From Ectopseudomonas mendocina (GTDB lineage: Bacteria; Pseudomonadota; Gammaproteobacteria; Pseudomonadales; Pseudomonadaceae), in the NCBI RefSeq assembly GCF_008041835.1, contig NZ_VRYE01000049.1, positions 1 to 51,580 on the forward strand: 51,580 bases of DNA. Direction: 5' to 3'. Positions 17,534-27,834 of the stretch are shown here, one piece after another. The notes under the pieces are model-generated. The model was not told the DNA's origin. It was given only the letters and a program-made list of their open reading frames with translations, and did no database searches. Made by a program: the position numbers and the translations under genes. Each line of letters starts with the position of its first letter. Positions within the stretch are counted from its first letter, which is position 1.

Positions 17534-18739
17534 ATGGAAAACATCAACAGTGCCGTGGCCACGCTGATCCACGGCTCCAATACCCTGTTCATCCTGCTGG
17601 GTGCGATCATGGTGCTGGCCATGCACGGGCTACGCCTTTCTCGAGGTCGGCACGGTGCGGCAGAAGAACCAGGTCAACGCCTTGTCGAAGATTCTTTCCG
17701 ACTTTGCCATCTCGGCCCTGGCCTATTTCTTCATCGGCTACTGGATCGCCTACGGCATCAACTTCCTCGAACCGGCTGCGGTGCTTACCGAGAACCACGG
17801 TTATGGGCTGGTGAAGTTCTTCTTCCTGCTGACCTTTGCCGCGGCGATTCCGGCGATCATCTCCGGTGGCATCGCCGAGCGCGCCAAGTTCGGCCCGCAG
17901 CTGTGCGCCACGGCGTTGATCGTAGCCTTCGTCTATCCCTTCTTCGAAGGCATGATCTGGAACGGCAACTACGGCTTGCAGGCCTGGCTCGAAGCGCGTT
18001 TCGGCGCCGGCTTCCATGATTTCGCCGGTTCCGTGGTGGTACAGGCCATGGGCGGCTGGCTGGCGTTCGGTGCCGTGTTGCGGCTCGGTCGTCGCAATGG
18101 TCGTTATCGCGACGGCAAACTGGTTGCCATGGCGCCGTCGAACATTCCATTCCTGGCGCTGGGCTCATGGATCCTGATCATCGGCTGGTTCGGCTTCAAT
18201 GTGATGAGCGCGCAGACAGTCGAAGGCGTCAGTGGCCTGGTGGCGGTCAACTCGCTGATGGCCATGGTTGGTGGCACCGTCGCAGCCTTGCTGATCGGCC
18301 GAAACGATCCGGGCTTCCTGCACAACGGCCCGCTGGCAGGTCTGGTGGCGATCTGTGCCGGCTCGGACCTGATGCACCCGATTGGCGCTCTGGTCACGGG
18401 TGCGATTGCCGGTGCGCTGTTCGTCTGGGCCTTCACCGCGACGCAGTTGAAGTGGAAGATCGATGACGTGCTCGGTGTCTGGCCGCTGCATGGCCTGTGC
18501 GGCGTCTGGGGTGGCATCGCTTGCGGTATTTTCGGTCTGGAAGCTTTCGGTGGCCTGGGTGGCGTCAGCCTGGCCAGCCAGGTGATCGGCACTGCGCTGG
18601 GCGTAGTGGTCGCGTTGGTGGTGGCTTTGTGGTGTATGGCCTGCTCAAGGCGTCGCTGGGCATTCGCCTGAGTCAGGAAGAGGAATACAGCGGCGCTGAT
18701 CTGTCGATTCACAAGATCGGCGCGGTGAGTCAGCACTGA
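17534..18739 (+). pseudogene. amt: Ammonium transporter Amt, two frame changes
   Basis: The gene would encode an inner-membrane ammonium channel of about 400 residues. It starts MENINSAVATLIHGSNTLF at 17534. Near 17628 (ATGCACGGGCTACGCC) two bases appear lost: the family reads MHAGYAFLEVGT, and only the next frame continues YAFLEVGTVRQKNQVNALSK. That frame carries nearly all of the protein, including GGIAERAKF, FDFAGS-type HDFAGSVVV, WFGFNVMSAQ, DPGFLHNGPLAGLV and GVWPLHGLCGVWGG. Near 18620 one base appears lost and the original frame returns for VVYGLLKASLGIRLSQEEEY and the end at 18739. The two changes sum to three bases. As sequenced no full transporter can be made. It is a pseudogene, or a gene with two sequencing errors. 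Confidence 0.85.
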
Positions 18740-18747
18740 GATACATG

Positions 18748-18772
18748 CCAGACGCTGTCAGGCAGCGCCTGG
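18748..18772 (+). terminator. Hairpin after amt
   Basis: CCAGACGCTG (18748-18757) pairs with CAGCGCCTGG (18763-18772) with one mismatch and a 5-nt loop, 8 bp after the amt stop. No T-run follows. Confidence 0.4.
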
Positions 18773-18795
18773 AGCAGGCAAGGATGCTGCGAACT

Positions 18796-19151
18796 GCAGG
18801 AGCGGCGCCCCGCTGCGAACCGGTACGGCGTGGGCTCGAAAGCTTCGCCCCGAGGCGGGGCTCCTACGCAAAGATGCCCAGCCGCAAATTGTAGGAGCGG
18901 CGCCCCGCCGCGAACCAGGTGGCGTTGGATCGAAAGCTTCGCCCCGGGGCGGGGCTCCTACCCAAAGATGCCCAGCCGCAAATTGTAGGAGCGGCGCCCC
19001 GCCGCGAACCGGTACGGCGTGGGCTCGAAAGCTTCGCCCCGGGGCGGGGCTCCTACCCAGAGATGCCCAGCCGCAAATTGTAGGAGCGGCGCCCCGCCGC
19101 GAACCGGTACGGCGTGGGCTCGAAAGCTTCGCCCCGAGGCGGGGCTCCTAC
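18796..19151. repeat. Tandem array of four REPIN-type palindromes
   Basis: Four units at 18796-18867, 18891-18961, 18985-19056 and 19080-19151. Each begins GTAGGAGCGGCGCCCCGCCG (GCAGG in the first), reads through CGAACCGGTACGGCGTGGGC, and ends in the inverse arm TTCGCCCCGAGGCGGGGCTC plus CTAC, so each folds into one long hairpin. Units are separated by nearly identical 23-bp spacers ending GATGCCCAGCCGCAAATT, giving a 94-95-bp period. Unit 2 differs most in its loop (CAGGTGGCGTTGGAT). The structure is a REP doublet (REPIN) amplified in tandem, between amt and the DUF3108 gene. Confidence 0.9.
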
Positions 19152-19175
19152 GAAAAACTGTTTTGCCGGTTTGGA

Positions 19176-19892
19176 TCAGTCGCGACGACCTTCGACCGGC
19201 TTGCCGGCGACGGTGCCTTCCTTGAGCATGATCTGGTATTCCTTGCCGTCGGTTTCCACCTGATGCAGGCGTACCAGCAAGTGGCCCCAGTCCTTGGCGA
19301 ACCACAGCACGGTCTTGCGGGTGCTTTGCGTGGGGTCACGCACCCGCTCGACCTTGATCGCATCGATCAGGCCAGCCTTGGTGCGTACCACTTCTTCGCC
19401 CAGTACACGGAAGTCGTAGGTTTCGATTTCGTCACCGTCGACCACTTGGTAGCTCACGCTCTTTTTGCCCGCCGCGACATCCTGCTGCAGGGCGACCTGA
19501 TAGGTCGACTTGTCCAGCAGGCCACGGTTGAGCGGAAAGGTCACGGCATCGCCACGGTCATTGCCGATGACTTGTTTCTGCTCCCAGTCGAAGTCCTGTT
19601 CGACCTTCTTGCCTTTACCCAGGCCGCTGCGGTTGAGGCGGTAGGTCAAGGGCAGTAGGGCACCGTTGTCGACGCGGAAGGTGCTTTTTTCGGTAAGGCT
19701 GGCAACCAGCATCGAAGCTTCGAAGTTGAGGGTCCAGCGGCCGTCGTCCTCACGCTTGAGGCTGCGTTCGGCGCTGCCGCTGACCGGCAGTTGCTTCCAG
19801 TCCGCCGTGTAGCTGGCGGAGAAAGGCTGCAGATCTTCGGCAAGGGCTGGCAGGGCGAACAGGGTCAGGGCGAACAGCAGGGCGCGACGCAT
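19176..19892 (-). CDS. DUF3108 periplasmic protein
   Basis: A 238-residue protein with a signal peptide (MRRALLFALTLFALPALAE) and a mature beta-rich domain matching DUF3108: FSASYTADWKQLPVSGSAER, WTLNFEASML, TYRLNRSGLGKGKK and RKTVLWFAKDWGHLLVRL. It is exported, of unknown function, with a lipocalin-like look. It follows purM-purN on the same strand with an 8-bp gap to purN, so it is probably co-transcribed. The REPIN array lies just past its 3' end. Confidence 0.88.
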   Translation of the reverse strand: MRRALLFALTLFALPALAEDLQPFSASYTADWKQLPVSGSAERSLKREDDGRWTLNFEASMLVASLTEKSTFRVDNGALLPLTYRLNRSGLGKGKKVEQDFDWEQKQVIGNDRGDAVTFPLNRGLLDKSTYQVALQQDVAAGKKSVSYQVVDGDEIETYDFRVLGEEVVRTKAGLIDAIKVERVRDPTQSTRKTVLWFAKDWGHLLVRLHQVETDGKEYQIMLKEGTVAGKPVEGRRD

Positions 19893-19900
19893 AGGGTCTC

Positions 19901-20545
19901 CTAGGTTCGAATCAGGTGGCCGCTGGCAGGCAGCGGCTGGTCATCCAGCATTGCGCCTTGGGCGCCAAGACGCAAGCGGCCTTCGGCAAACCAGCGCACC
20001 GCCAGCGGATAAATCAGGTGTTCCTGTTGGTGCACGCGGCTGGCCAGGCTTTCGGCCGTGTCATCGGCCATCACGGGCAGCACTGCTTGTACGACCATGG
20101 GGCCACCATCGAGTTCCTCGGTGACGAAGTGCACGCTGCAGCCGTGCTCCCTATCACCGGCTTCCAGCGCGCGCTGGTGGGTGTGTAGCCCCTTGTGTTT
20201 GGGCAGTAGCGACGGATGGATATTCAGCAGGCGCCCGGCATAGTGCTGTACGAAGCCCGGCGTGAGGATGCGCATGAAACCAGCCAGCACCACCAGGTCA
20301 GGCTGGTGGGCATCGATGGCTTGGATCAGGGCAGCATCGAAAGCCTCACGGCCGTCGAACTGCTTGTGGTCGAGCAGGCTGGTGGCTATCCCGGCCTGTT
20401 TCGCCCGCTCCAGGCCATAGGCACCGGCGCGGTTGCAGATGACCGCGGCGATGCGGGCCGGATTGCCGTCGTGGGCGATGCTGTCGATCAGCGCCTGCAG
20501 GTTGCTGCCTGAGCCGGAGATCAGGACGACGACATTGCAGGGCAT
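19901..20545 (-). CDS. purN: Phosphoribosylglycinamide formyltransferase
   Basis: The 214-residue enzyme transfers a formyl group from 10-formyl-THF to GAR, the third step of purine synthesis. Motifs: the phosphate-binding loop VLISGSGSNLQALID at the start, AGFMRILTPGFV, the catalytic segment NIHPSLLPKHKGLHTHQRAL, and VTEELDGGP. ATG 20545 ([15 protein letters not shown]) shares one base with the purM stop (TGATG), so purM and purN are translationally coupled. Longer upstream readings overlap purM and are rejected. Confidence 0.96.
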   Translation of the reverse strand: MPCNVVVLISGSGSNLQALIDSIAHDGNPARIAAVICNRAGAYGLERAKQAGIATSLLDHKQFDGREAFDAALIQAIDAHQPDLVVLAGFMRILTPGFVQHYAGRLLNIHPSLLPKHKGLHTHQRALEAGDREHGCSVHFVTEELDGGPMVVQAVLPVMADDTAESLASRVHQQEHLIYPLAVRWFAEGRLRLGAQGAMLDDQPLPASGHLIRT

Positions 20546-21603
20546 CAGTGGGCTTTCAGGTTGTTCAGCTGCACCTGGGCTGCGCCTTCGGCTGCTTCGG
20601 TGATCTGACCGATGACCCAAGGTTGCTCGCCGCTGGCGCGCAGGCTGGCCAGGGCGGCTTCGACCTGATCCTGTGCCACGCAGATGACCATGCCGACGCC
20701 ACAGTTGAGTACGCGGTGCATCTCGTGCTCGTCGACGTTACCTTGTGCCTGCAGCCAGTCGAATACCGCCGGACGCTTCCAGCTGGCCACGTCGATCACC
20801 GCCTGGGCGCCTTGTGGCAGCACGCGCGGAATGTTGTCCAGCAGGCCGCCGCCAGTGATGTGGGCCATGGCCTTGACCGCGCCGGTGTCCTTGATCAGCT
20901 TGAGCAGCGGCTTGACGTAGATACGGGTCGGTGCCATCAGCAGGTCGGCCAGGGCCTTGCCATCCAGTTGCACCTGCTCGATGTCGGCGCCGGACACTTC
21001 GATGATCTTGCGGATCAGCGAGTAGCCGTTGGAGTGCGGGCCGGAGGAGGGCAGGGCGATCAGCGCGTCACCGGTAACGACCTTGGAGCCGTCGATGATT
21101 TCGCTCTTTTCCACCACGCCGACGCAGAAACCGGCCAGGTCGTAGTCTTCGCCTTCGTACATGCCCGGCATCTCGGCGGTTTCGCCGCCGACCAGGGAGC
21201 AGCCGGCCAGCTCGCAGCCGGCGCCGATGCCGGTGACCACGGTGGCGGCGACGTCGACGTTGAGCTTGCCGGTGGCGTAGTAGTCGAGGAAGAACAGCGG
21301 CTCGGCACCACAGACCACCAGGTCGTTGACGCACATGGCCACCAGATCCTGGCCGATGCTGTCGTGCTTGTTCAGGTTCAGCGCCAGGCGCAGCTTGGTG
21401 CCGACGCCGTCGGTGCCGGACACCAGCACCGGTTGCTTGTAACCGGCCGGGATCTCGCACAGGGCGCCAAAGCCACCCAGGCCACCCATGACTTCCGGAC
21501 GGGCAGTGCGCTTGGCCACGCCTTTGATGCGCTCGACCAGGGCTTCACCGGCATCGATGTCGACGCCTGCGTCCTTGTAGCTGATGGAGGGTTGCTTGCT
21601 CAT
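20545..21603 (-). CDS. purM: Phosphoribosylformylglycinamidine cyclo-ligase (AIR synthetase)
   Basis: The 352-residue enzyme closes the imidazole ring to give aminoimidazole ribonucleotide using ATP. The sequence starts [20 protein letters not shown] and carries [60 protein letters not shown] and [13 protein letters not shown]. These are the standard PurM ATP and substrate segments. Length is normal. First gene of the purM-purN-DUF3108 unit, divergent from the DUF2066 gene across about 245 bp. Confidence 0.97.
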   Translation of the reverse strand: MSKQPSISYKDAGVDIDAGEALVERIKGVAKRTARPEVMGGLGGFGALCEIPAGYKQPVLVSGTDGVGTKLRLALNLNKHDSIGQDLVAMCVNDLVVCGAEPLFFLDYYATGKLNVDVAATVVTGIGAGCELAGCSLVGGETAEMPGMYEGEDYDLAGFCVGVVEKSEIIDGSKVVTGDALIALPSSGPHSNGYSLIRKIIEVSGADIEQVQLDGKALADLLMAPTRIYVKPLLKLIKDTGAVKAMAHITGGGLLDNIPRVLPQGAQAVIDVASWKRPAVFDWLQAQGNVDEHEMHRVLNCGVGMVICVAQDQVEAALASLRASGEQPWVIGQITEAAEGAAQVQLNNLKAH

Positions 21604-21848
21604 AGATCCGGGCCTTTGAATGGGGAGTTCGTGTAGGCGCCGACGTGGCGCAGGCTCATTCAGGGAACCTGGCGCGCGTACCGGCTGGCGAAGGCGCGCG
21701 ATTTTATCAGGCTTGCCCGGTAGCGGCCACTCGCGTGCATGCGCTTCGTCGCAGGCGCTGGCTCTGGTTGCCGGGGCTTGAGCGGCTGTTTAAGGTATAG
21801 GCCTTTGTGCCCGCCCGCCGTACGGCCATCCCTTGCGAGAGTCCCCCG

Positions 21849-22889
21849 ATGCGTTTGCCCATCCGCCTGCTGTTCTTCTGTCTGTCGCTCCTGAGCCTGC
21901 CAGCACTGGCCGCGCCGGTTACCGGTCTTTATCAGGTGCGTGAACCTGTGGCGGATCAACAGCCGGAAAGCCGCGACGCGGCCATGCAGAAGGCCCTGCA
22001 GACCCTGGTGCTGCGCTTGACCGGTGATGCCAAGGCGCTGCAGAGCGCTGGCTTGGAAGGCCTGCGCAAGGATCCGCAACAGATCGTCAGCCAGTACGGT
22101 TATGAAGGCGACGCGCTGTTGGTCGAGTTCGATCCGGCCAGCACCGATCAGCAATTGCGTCAGGCTGGCCTGGCCCTGTGGGGCGCCAATCGACCGGTGA
22201 TCCTGACCTGGTGGCTCAACGAAGCGCCAGAAGGCAGCCAGCTGGTCGGCGAGAGTCAGAGTGCGTCGGCGCTGCTGCGCGAGGCGGCTCAGCACCGCGG
22301 CCTGCCGCTGCGTTTGCCTCTGGCTGATTTGAGCGAGCAGGCACTGGGCAATGCCGATGTGCTGCTGGCCAACGATCCACAGGCGCTACGTGAGGCCTCC
22401 GAGCGTTATGGCGCCGATGCCTTGCTGGCCGTGCAGGCGACCGAAAGCGGCGGCAGTTGGCAGGCGACCTGGCGCCTGTGGCTGGGCGACGAGCGTGAAC
22501 AGGGCAAGGCTGAGGGCGCCGATCAGGCTGCGCTGGCCGATGCAGTGCTGCTGGCCGTGGCCGAGCGCCTGGCGCCGCGGTTCGTCGTCAAGCCTGGCGC
22601 GGCGCACAGCCTGACGCTGGTTATCGAAGGTGCTGACCTGGGGCGTTTCGCGGCGCTGGAGCGCTTGCTCGAACCCTTCGCCGCGCGTTTGCAGGAGATC
22701 GACGGTCAGCGTCTGGTCTATCAGGTCAGCGCCAGCCCGGAGCAGCTGCGCGCGCAGCTGGCACTGGGGCAGTTGCAGGAAGTCAGCGAGCCGCTCGACG
22801 CCGCAGCGCCGGTAGAGGCTCCTGAAACGGGCGCAACCGAGGCTCCGCAGGTGAAACCGCGCACCGATCAGTTGCGCTTTCGCTGGTAG
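21849..22889 (+). CDS. DUF2066 exported protein
   Basis: A 346-residue protein with a signal peptide (MRLPIRLLFFCLSLLSLPAL, then AAPVTG) and the DUF2066 pattern: YQVREPVADQQPESRDAAMQ, QYGYEGDALLVEFD, LWGANRPVILTWW, DVLLANDPQALREASERYGA. ATG 21849 lies just after AGAGTCCCCCG. Conserved in Pseudomonas between purM and the AI-2E family gene. It is probably periplasmic. The C-terminus is acidic and Ala/Pro-rich. Function unknown. Confidence 0.87.
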   Translation: MRLPIRLLFFCLSLLSLPALAAPVTGLYQVREPVADQQPESRDAAMQKALQTLVLRLTGDAKALQSAGLEGLRKDPQQIVSQYGYEGDALLVEFDPASTDQQLRQAGLALWGANRPVILTWWLNEAPEGSQLVGESQSASALLREAAQHRGLPLRLPLADLSEQALGNADVLLANDPQALREASERYGADALLAVQATESGGSWQATWRLWLGDEREQGKAEGADQAALADAVLLAVAERLAPRFVVKPGAAHSLTLVIEGADLGRFAALERLLEPFAARLQEIDGQRLVYQVSASPEQLRAQLALGQLQEVSEPLDAAAPVEAPETGATEAPQVKPRTDQLRFRW

Positions 22890-22962
22890 AATTGGCGCCG
22901 GCTGGATCACAGCCCAGTTACGCGGCGCCTTCCTGGCGCCGTTGCGCATCGAGGACGCGAGC

Positions 22963-24048
22963 ATGACCGATTCCACCCGCTGGCTATGGATGGCTGGGCT
23001 GTTTCTGCTCGGCTGGTTGCTTTACCTGCTGCACCCGATTCTTTCCCCCTTCCTGATCGGCATCCTGTTGGCCTACCTGGGCGATCCGCTGGTCGATCGT
23101 CTCGAGCGGCATCGGCTGTCGCGCACGGGGGGCGTGGTGGTGGTATTCGCGCTGTTCGCTCTGGTATTGCTGATCCTGCTGCTGGTGTTGGTGCCCATGC
23201 TAGGACGACAGCTGGTGCGTCTATATCAGCTGGCGCCGGAAATGCTCGATTGGTTGCAAGGCACGGCCTTGCCGTGGTCGCAGTCGCATCTGGGGTTGCA
23301 GGATGACCTGCTGCAGGTCGATCAACTCAAGCAGGTCTTTACCGACAACATTGGCAAGACCACCGATGTGCTCAAGGCGGTGCTGGCCCAGGCGACATCC
23401 TCGGGGTTGGCACTGCTGGCCTGGCTGGGCAACCTGATGCTGATTCCGGTGGTGAGCTTCTACCTGATGCGCGACTGGGATCTGCTGGTCGAGCGCGTGC
23501 GCCGCCTGCTGCCGCGCCAGCGCGAAGGATTGATCGTCAAGCTGACTGGCGAATGTCATGAAGTGCTGGGCGCCTTCCTGCGCGGCCAATTGCTGGTGAT
23601 GCTGGCGCTGAGCGTCATCTATTCGGTTGGCCTGATGTCGGTGGGGCTGGAGCTGGGGCTGTTGATCGGTGTGTTGGCGGGCCTGGCCAGTATCGTGCCG
23701 TACATGGGCTTTATCGTCGGTATCGGTGCGGCGCTGACCGCTGCGCTGTTCCAGTTCGGTTTCGAGCCCTATCCGCTGATCGGCATCGCTGTGGTGTTCA
23801 TGATCGGCCAGTTGCTCGAGGGTATGGTCCTCACGCCCCTGCTGGTGGGCGATCGCATCGGCCTGCACCCGGTCGCGGTGATCTTCGCCATCCTCGCGGG
23901 TGGCCAACTGTTTGGCTTTACCGGCGTGCTGCTGGCCTTGCCGGTAGCAGCGGTGATCATGGTTCTGCTGCGCCATGCCCATGATTTGTATAAACTTTCC
24001 GGTCTTTACGGAGAGTCCAACAGCGGTTCTGATGAACTGACGAGGTAG
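22963..24048 (+). CDS. AI-2E family transporter (PerM-like permease)
   Basis: A 361-residue inner-membrane protein with eight or so hydrophobic segments: two N-terminal helices around LLHPILSPFLIGILLAYLGD, a central soluble stretch (about 115-200, ending VRRLLPRQREG), then the C-terminal helices with GVLAGLASIVPYMGFIVGIG and LEGMVLTPLLVGDRIGLHPV, the family signature. Members export autoinducer-2 or act as Na+/H+ antiporters; the substrate here is not known. ATG 22963 starts MTDSTRWLWMAGLF after GAGGACGCGAGC. It precedes hda, separated by the palindromic element. Confidence 0.9.
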   Translation: MTDSTRWLWMAGLFLLGWLLYLLHPILSPFLIGILLAYLGDPLVDRLERHRLSRTGGVVVVFALFALVLLILLLVLVPMLGRQLVRLYQLAPEMLDWLQGTALPWSQSHLGLQDDLLQVDQLKQVFTDNIGKTTDVLKAVLAQATSSGLALLAWLGNLMLIPVVSFYLMRDWDLLVERVRRLLPRQREGLIVKLTGECHEVLGAFLRGQLLVMLALSVIYSVGLMSVGLELGLLIGVLAGLASIVPYMGFIVGIGAALTAALFQFGFEPYPLIGIAVVFMIGQLLEGMVLTPLLVGDRIGLHPVAVIFAILAGGQLFGFTGVLLALPVAAVIMVLLRHAHDLYKLSGLYGESNSGSDELTR

Positions 24049-24050
24049 GT

Positions 24051-24308
24051 TCTGTTCCCGTTTCGCCGCGGCCGCGCCGGAGCCAGTTTTTGCGCGGGGC
24101 AAGGCATGAGGAGAGAGATTTGGTTATTCCAAATGAACGACGAATAACGCAGCAGCGCGCAAAAACTGGCCCGGCCCTCCGGGTTGCGCGGCAAATGGCG
24201 CCATGCTGCGTTGTGGAGCTTGGCAAGGGAGCGACCATTACCTGCGCTCCACGCCTGGCCTGGCGCCATTTGGCGCAGCAACGCGGCTCGCGCCGAAACG
24301 GGAACAGA
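24051..24308. repeat. Complex palindromic element (outer 15-bp inverted repeat with two nested arms)
   Basis: TCTGTTCCCGTTTCG (24051-24065) is exactly complementary to CGAAACGGGAACAGA (24294-24308). Inside are two further arms. Arm A: CCAGTTTTTGCGCG (24083-24096) with CGCGCAAAAACTGG (24156-24169), tipped by ATTTGG/CCAAAT (24118-24134). Arm B: CAAATGGCGCCA near 24191 with TGGCGCCATTTG near 24260, plus TGGAGC/GCTCCA. It fills almost the whole gap between the AI-2E gene and hda. No coding sequence is seen. It has the form of a non-autonomous mobile element or structured RNA. Confidence 0.75.
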
Positions 24309-24316
24309 CCCTGAGC

Positions 24317-25021
24317 ATGAAACCCATCCAGCTTCCCTTGGGGGTGCGTCTGCGTGATGACGCCACCTTCGCCAATTACTACCCCGGCGCCAATGCCGCG
24401 GCCCTGGGCTATGTCGAGCGCTTGTGCGAGGCCGACGCCGGCTGGACGGAAAGCCTGATCTACCTGTGGGGCGCCGAAGGCGTCGGGCGCAGCCACCTGC
24501 TGCAGGCGGCCTGCCTGCGTTTTGAGCAGCGTGGCGAAGCGGTGGTGTATCTGCCGCTCAGCGAAGTGGTGCAGCACGGCCCGGAGTTGCTCGACAACCT
24601 TGAACTGTGCGAGCTGGTCTGCCTCGATGATCTCGATGCCGTGGCCGGACGCAGCGACTGGGAAGAAGGGCTGTTCCACCTGTTCAACCGACTGCGTGAC
24701 AGCGGCAGGCGCTTGTTGCTGGCAGGCACCATGTCGCCACGCGAGTTGCCGATTCAACTGCCTGATCTGAAGTCGCGACTGACCCTTTCGCTGGTCTTCC
24801 AGTTGCACGAGCTGTCCGATGAAGACAAGCTGCGCGCCCTGCAGCTGCGCGCCTCGCGTCGTGGCCTGCAGATGAGCGATGAGGTCGGCCGCTTCATCCT
24901 CACCCGTGGCGAACGCAGTATGAGCGCGTTGTTCGAGCTGCTGGAACGCCTGGATCAGGCCTCGCTACAAGCCCAGCGCAAGCTGACCATTCCCTTTCTC
25001 AAGGAAACCTTGGGCTGGTAG
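24317..25021 (+). CDS. hda: DnaA regulatory inactivator Hda
   Basis: A 234-residue AAA+ protein. Loaded on the DNA by the beta clamp, Hda stimulates hydrolysis of DnaA-bound ATP after initiation and so prevents re-replication. The N-terminal clamp-binding motif is visible in MKPIQLPLGVRL, followed by FANYYPGANAAAL, the Walker A-like GAEGVGRSHLLQA, Walker B ELVCLDDLDAVAG, and sensor/arginine-finger regions (LPDLKSRLTLSLVFQL). ATG 24317 is 8 bp after the palindromic element, so the element probably forms part of its 5' leader. Confidence 0.95.
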   Translation: MKPIQLPLGVRLRDDATFANYYPGANAAALGYVERLCEADAGWTESLIYLWGAEGVGRSHLLQAACLRFEQRGEAVVYLPLSEVVQHGPELLDNLELCELVCLDDLDAVAGRSDWEEGLFHLFNRLRDSGRRLLLAGTMSPRELPIQLPDLKSRLTLSLVFQLHELSDEDKLRALQLRASRRGLQMSDEVGRFILTRGERSMSALFELLERLDQASLQAQRKLTIPFLKETLGW

Positions 25022-25036
25022 CTGCTTCGGGAGTTC

Positions 25037-25109
25037 ATGTGTTGGAGCGAGCTCTGCTCGCGAATTTTTAGCTGCACAAGCGCTTCGCGAGCAGAGCTCG
25101 CTCCCACAT
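25037..25109. repeat. REPIN-type palindrome, GAGCGAGCTCTGCTCGCGAA family
   Basis: The left arm ATGTGTTGGAGCGAGCTCTG (from 25037) and the right arm TTCGCGAGCAGAGCTCGCTC (from 25084) are near-perfect inverse copies. The unit lies between the convergent ends of hda and the DUF2069 gene and can act as a terminator. It belongs to a different family from the 18796 array. Confidence 0.85.
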
Positions 25110-25117
25110 CAGGACAT

Positions 25118-25525
25118 TTATTCACCTGCGAGTTTACGGTCGTACTGAAAACGCCAGCGGGTGTAGAGCAGGGCGCAGCAGAACAGGCCGAAGCTGATTA
25201 CCGCCTCCAACGCGCCGAACAGTGCGCGCGCCGGGTCGATGGCGGCCAGTACGCCCTGGATGAAGTAGATGTTGACGACGAAGCAGGTCCAGGCGTGGGC
25301 ACGGGCGTTGCCCATCAACATCCCGGGGGCGAGCAGCGCCAGTGGCAACAGTTGAATGGCCAGCACCACGCCGACCCGCGCGCCATGCAGATCGGCGAAG
25401 GCCAGGTTCCACACCAGCAGCAGGGTCAGCAGGGCGATGAAACTGAACAGGCTCAGTGCTCGACTGAGTTTGACCCGTGGCTCCAGCCATTCAAGGCTGG
25501 GCAGGGGCTTCTTTGCTCGGGCCAC
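25118..25525 (-). CDS. DUF2069 membrane protein
   Basis: A 135-residue protein with four hydrophobic segments (LSLFSFIALLTLLLVWNLAF; VVLAIQLLPLALLAPGML; TCFVVNIYFIQGVLAAID; ALEAVISFGLFCCALLYT) and a basic tail, matching DUF2069. The best start is GTG 25525 (VARAKKPLPSLEWLEPRV), two bases after the wrbA stop. The first ATG of the frame lies inside wrbA and adds an unlike leader. Expected to be co-transcribed with arsC-like and wrbA. Function unknown, inner membrane. Confidence 0.82.
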   Translation of the reverse strand: MARAKKPLPSLEWLEPRVKLSRALSLFSFIALLTLLLVWNLAFADLHGARVGVVLAIQLLPLALLAPGMLMGNARAHAWTCFVVNIYFIQGVLAAIDPARALFGALEAVISFGLFCCALLYTRWRFQYDRKLAGE

Positions 25526-25527
25526 GT

Positions 25528-26474
<947 letters not shown>

Positions 26475-26616
26475 GGTGGCTCGCATCCGGCTTGAAGTGG
26501 CGGCTATTCTAACCGCCTGATGCGCGGATGCACGCAAACCGCTGGGGCGGCTTTGCTGCGACCTTTTTACGCGGCGCATTGTCTGTCTGTTCAGGGTTGA
26601 GGGCTAAGGAGAGGTC

Positions 26617-27834
26617 ATGCTGCGTCGTTTGAAGGACTGGATGGGGTTCTGGCTCAGCCTGTATCAGCGTTTCGTGGATAACCGCGGCGCAGGCAACGCA
26701 GCGGCGTTGACCTACACCACCTTGTTCGCCGTGGTGCCAATGATGACCGTGACCTTCGCCATGCTCTCGGCGATTCCGGCATTCAAGGGCGTGGGCGAGG
26801 AAATCCAGGGTTTCATCTTCAACAACTTCGTACCGTCCACTGGCGAGACGGTGCAGGAATATCTGCGTGAGTTCACCACCCAGGCGCGGCAACTGACCTG
26901 GTTCGGTGTGGGTCTGCTGGCCGTTACCGCGTTCCTCATGTTGGTGACCATCGAGAAGACCTTCAACGTGATCTGGCGGGTGCGCCAGCCGCGCCGTGGT
27001 ATGTCCAGTTTCCTGTTGTATTGGGCGATTCTCAGTCTCGGGCCGTTGCTGCTGGGCGCAGGCTTTGCGATGAGTACCTATATCGCCTCGCTGTCACTGA
27101 TTTCCGGGCCGGATGCCGTCGTGGGTGCCAAGACCCTGCTTGCCTTCGCTCCGCTGCTATCGAGCATCGCAGCCTTCACCTTGCTCTATGCGGCGGTTCC
27201 CAATACCCGGGTGCCGCTGCGCCATGCGTTGCTCGGCGGCCTGTTCAGCGCCGTGCTGTTCGAGGTGGCCAAGGCGCTGTTCGGCCTCTATGTGCGGCTG
27301 TTTCCCGGTTATCACCTGATCTACGGCGCCTTCGCCACAGTGCCGCTGTTTCTGGTGTGGATCTATCTGTCCTGGTTGATCGTGCTGCTGGGAGCCGAGC
27401 TGGTGTATGGCCTGTCGCAACCGCGGCACTGGCGCCGCGAGCCTATCCCCAAGGGGCTGATTGTGCTGGTGGTGTTGCGGCTTTTGCTCAAACGTCAGCA
27501 GAAGGGCGAGGCTCTGCATTATGGCGACATGCAACGTGCGGGCTGGCGGTTGCCCGAAGACGAGTGGACGCAGGTGATGGATTTTCTCGAGCGCGAGCAC
27601 CTGGCATGCAAGGCCAATGGCGGAGGGTGGGTGCTGTGCCGCGATCTGCACAACTTCTCCCTGTATCAATTGCTCGAGTGCAGTCCCTGGCCATTACCGA
27701 GTTTGTCGCAACTGCCCGCTCAGCTCGACGAACCCTGGTATCCGGCATTGCGCGAGGGACTGGAGCGCCTGCAGGCGGAGCGCGAGGAGCAGTTCGGAGT
27801 CAGTCTGGCGGATTGGTTACCGGGCAAGGGCTGA
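26617..27834 (+). CDS. YihY/virulence factor BrkB family membrane protein
   Basis: A 405-residue protein: six membrane segments in the first 280 residues with the family wording [60 protein letters not shown] and [20 protein letters not shown], then a soluble C-terminal domain of about 120 residues. That domain resembles the extra winged-helix-like tail of the longer members. Once named RNase BN, the family is now seen as membrane proteins of uncertain role. The ATG follows GGAGAGGTC. It is divergent from the arsC-like gene. Confidence 0.9.
   Translation: MLRRLKDWMGFWLSLYQRFVDNRGAGNAAALTYTTLFAVVPMMTVTFAMLSAIPAFKGVGEEIQGFIFNNFVPSTGETVQEYLREFTTQARQLTWFGVGLLAVTAFLMLVTIEKTFNVIWRVRQPRRGMSSFLLYWAILSLGPLLLGAGFAMSTYIASLSLISGPDAVVGAKTLLAFAPLLSSIAAFTLLYAAVPNTRVPLRHALLGGLFSAVLFEVAKALFGLYVRLFPGYHLIYGAFATVPLFLVWIYLSWLIVLLGAELVYGLSQPRHWRREPIPKGLIVLVVLRLLLKRQQKGEALHYGDMQRAGWRLPEDEWTQVMDFLEREHLACKANGGGWVLCRDLHNFSLYQLLECSPWPLPSLSQLPAQLDEPWYPALREGLERLQAEREEQFGVSLADWLPGKG

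Noticed and set aside
18796..19151. CRISPR-like regular repeats
   Set aside because: Unit is a 72-bp palindrome with a near-identical 23-bp spacer; CRISPR spacers differ from one another. Fits REPIN.
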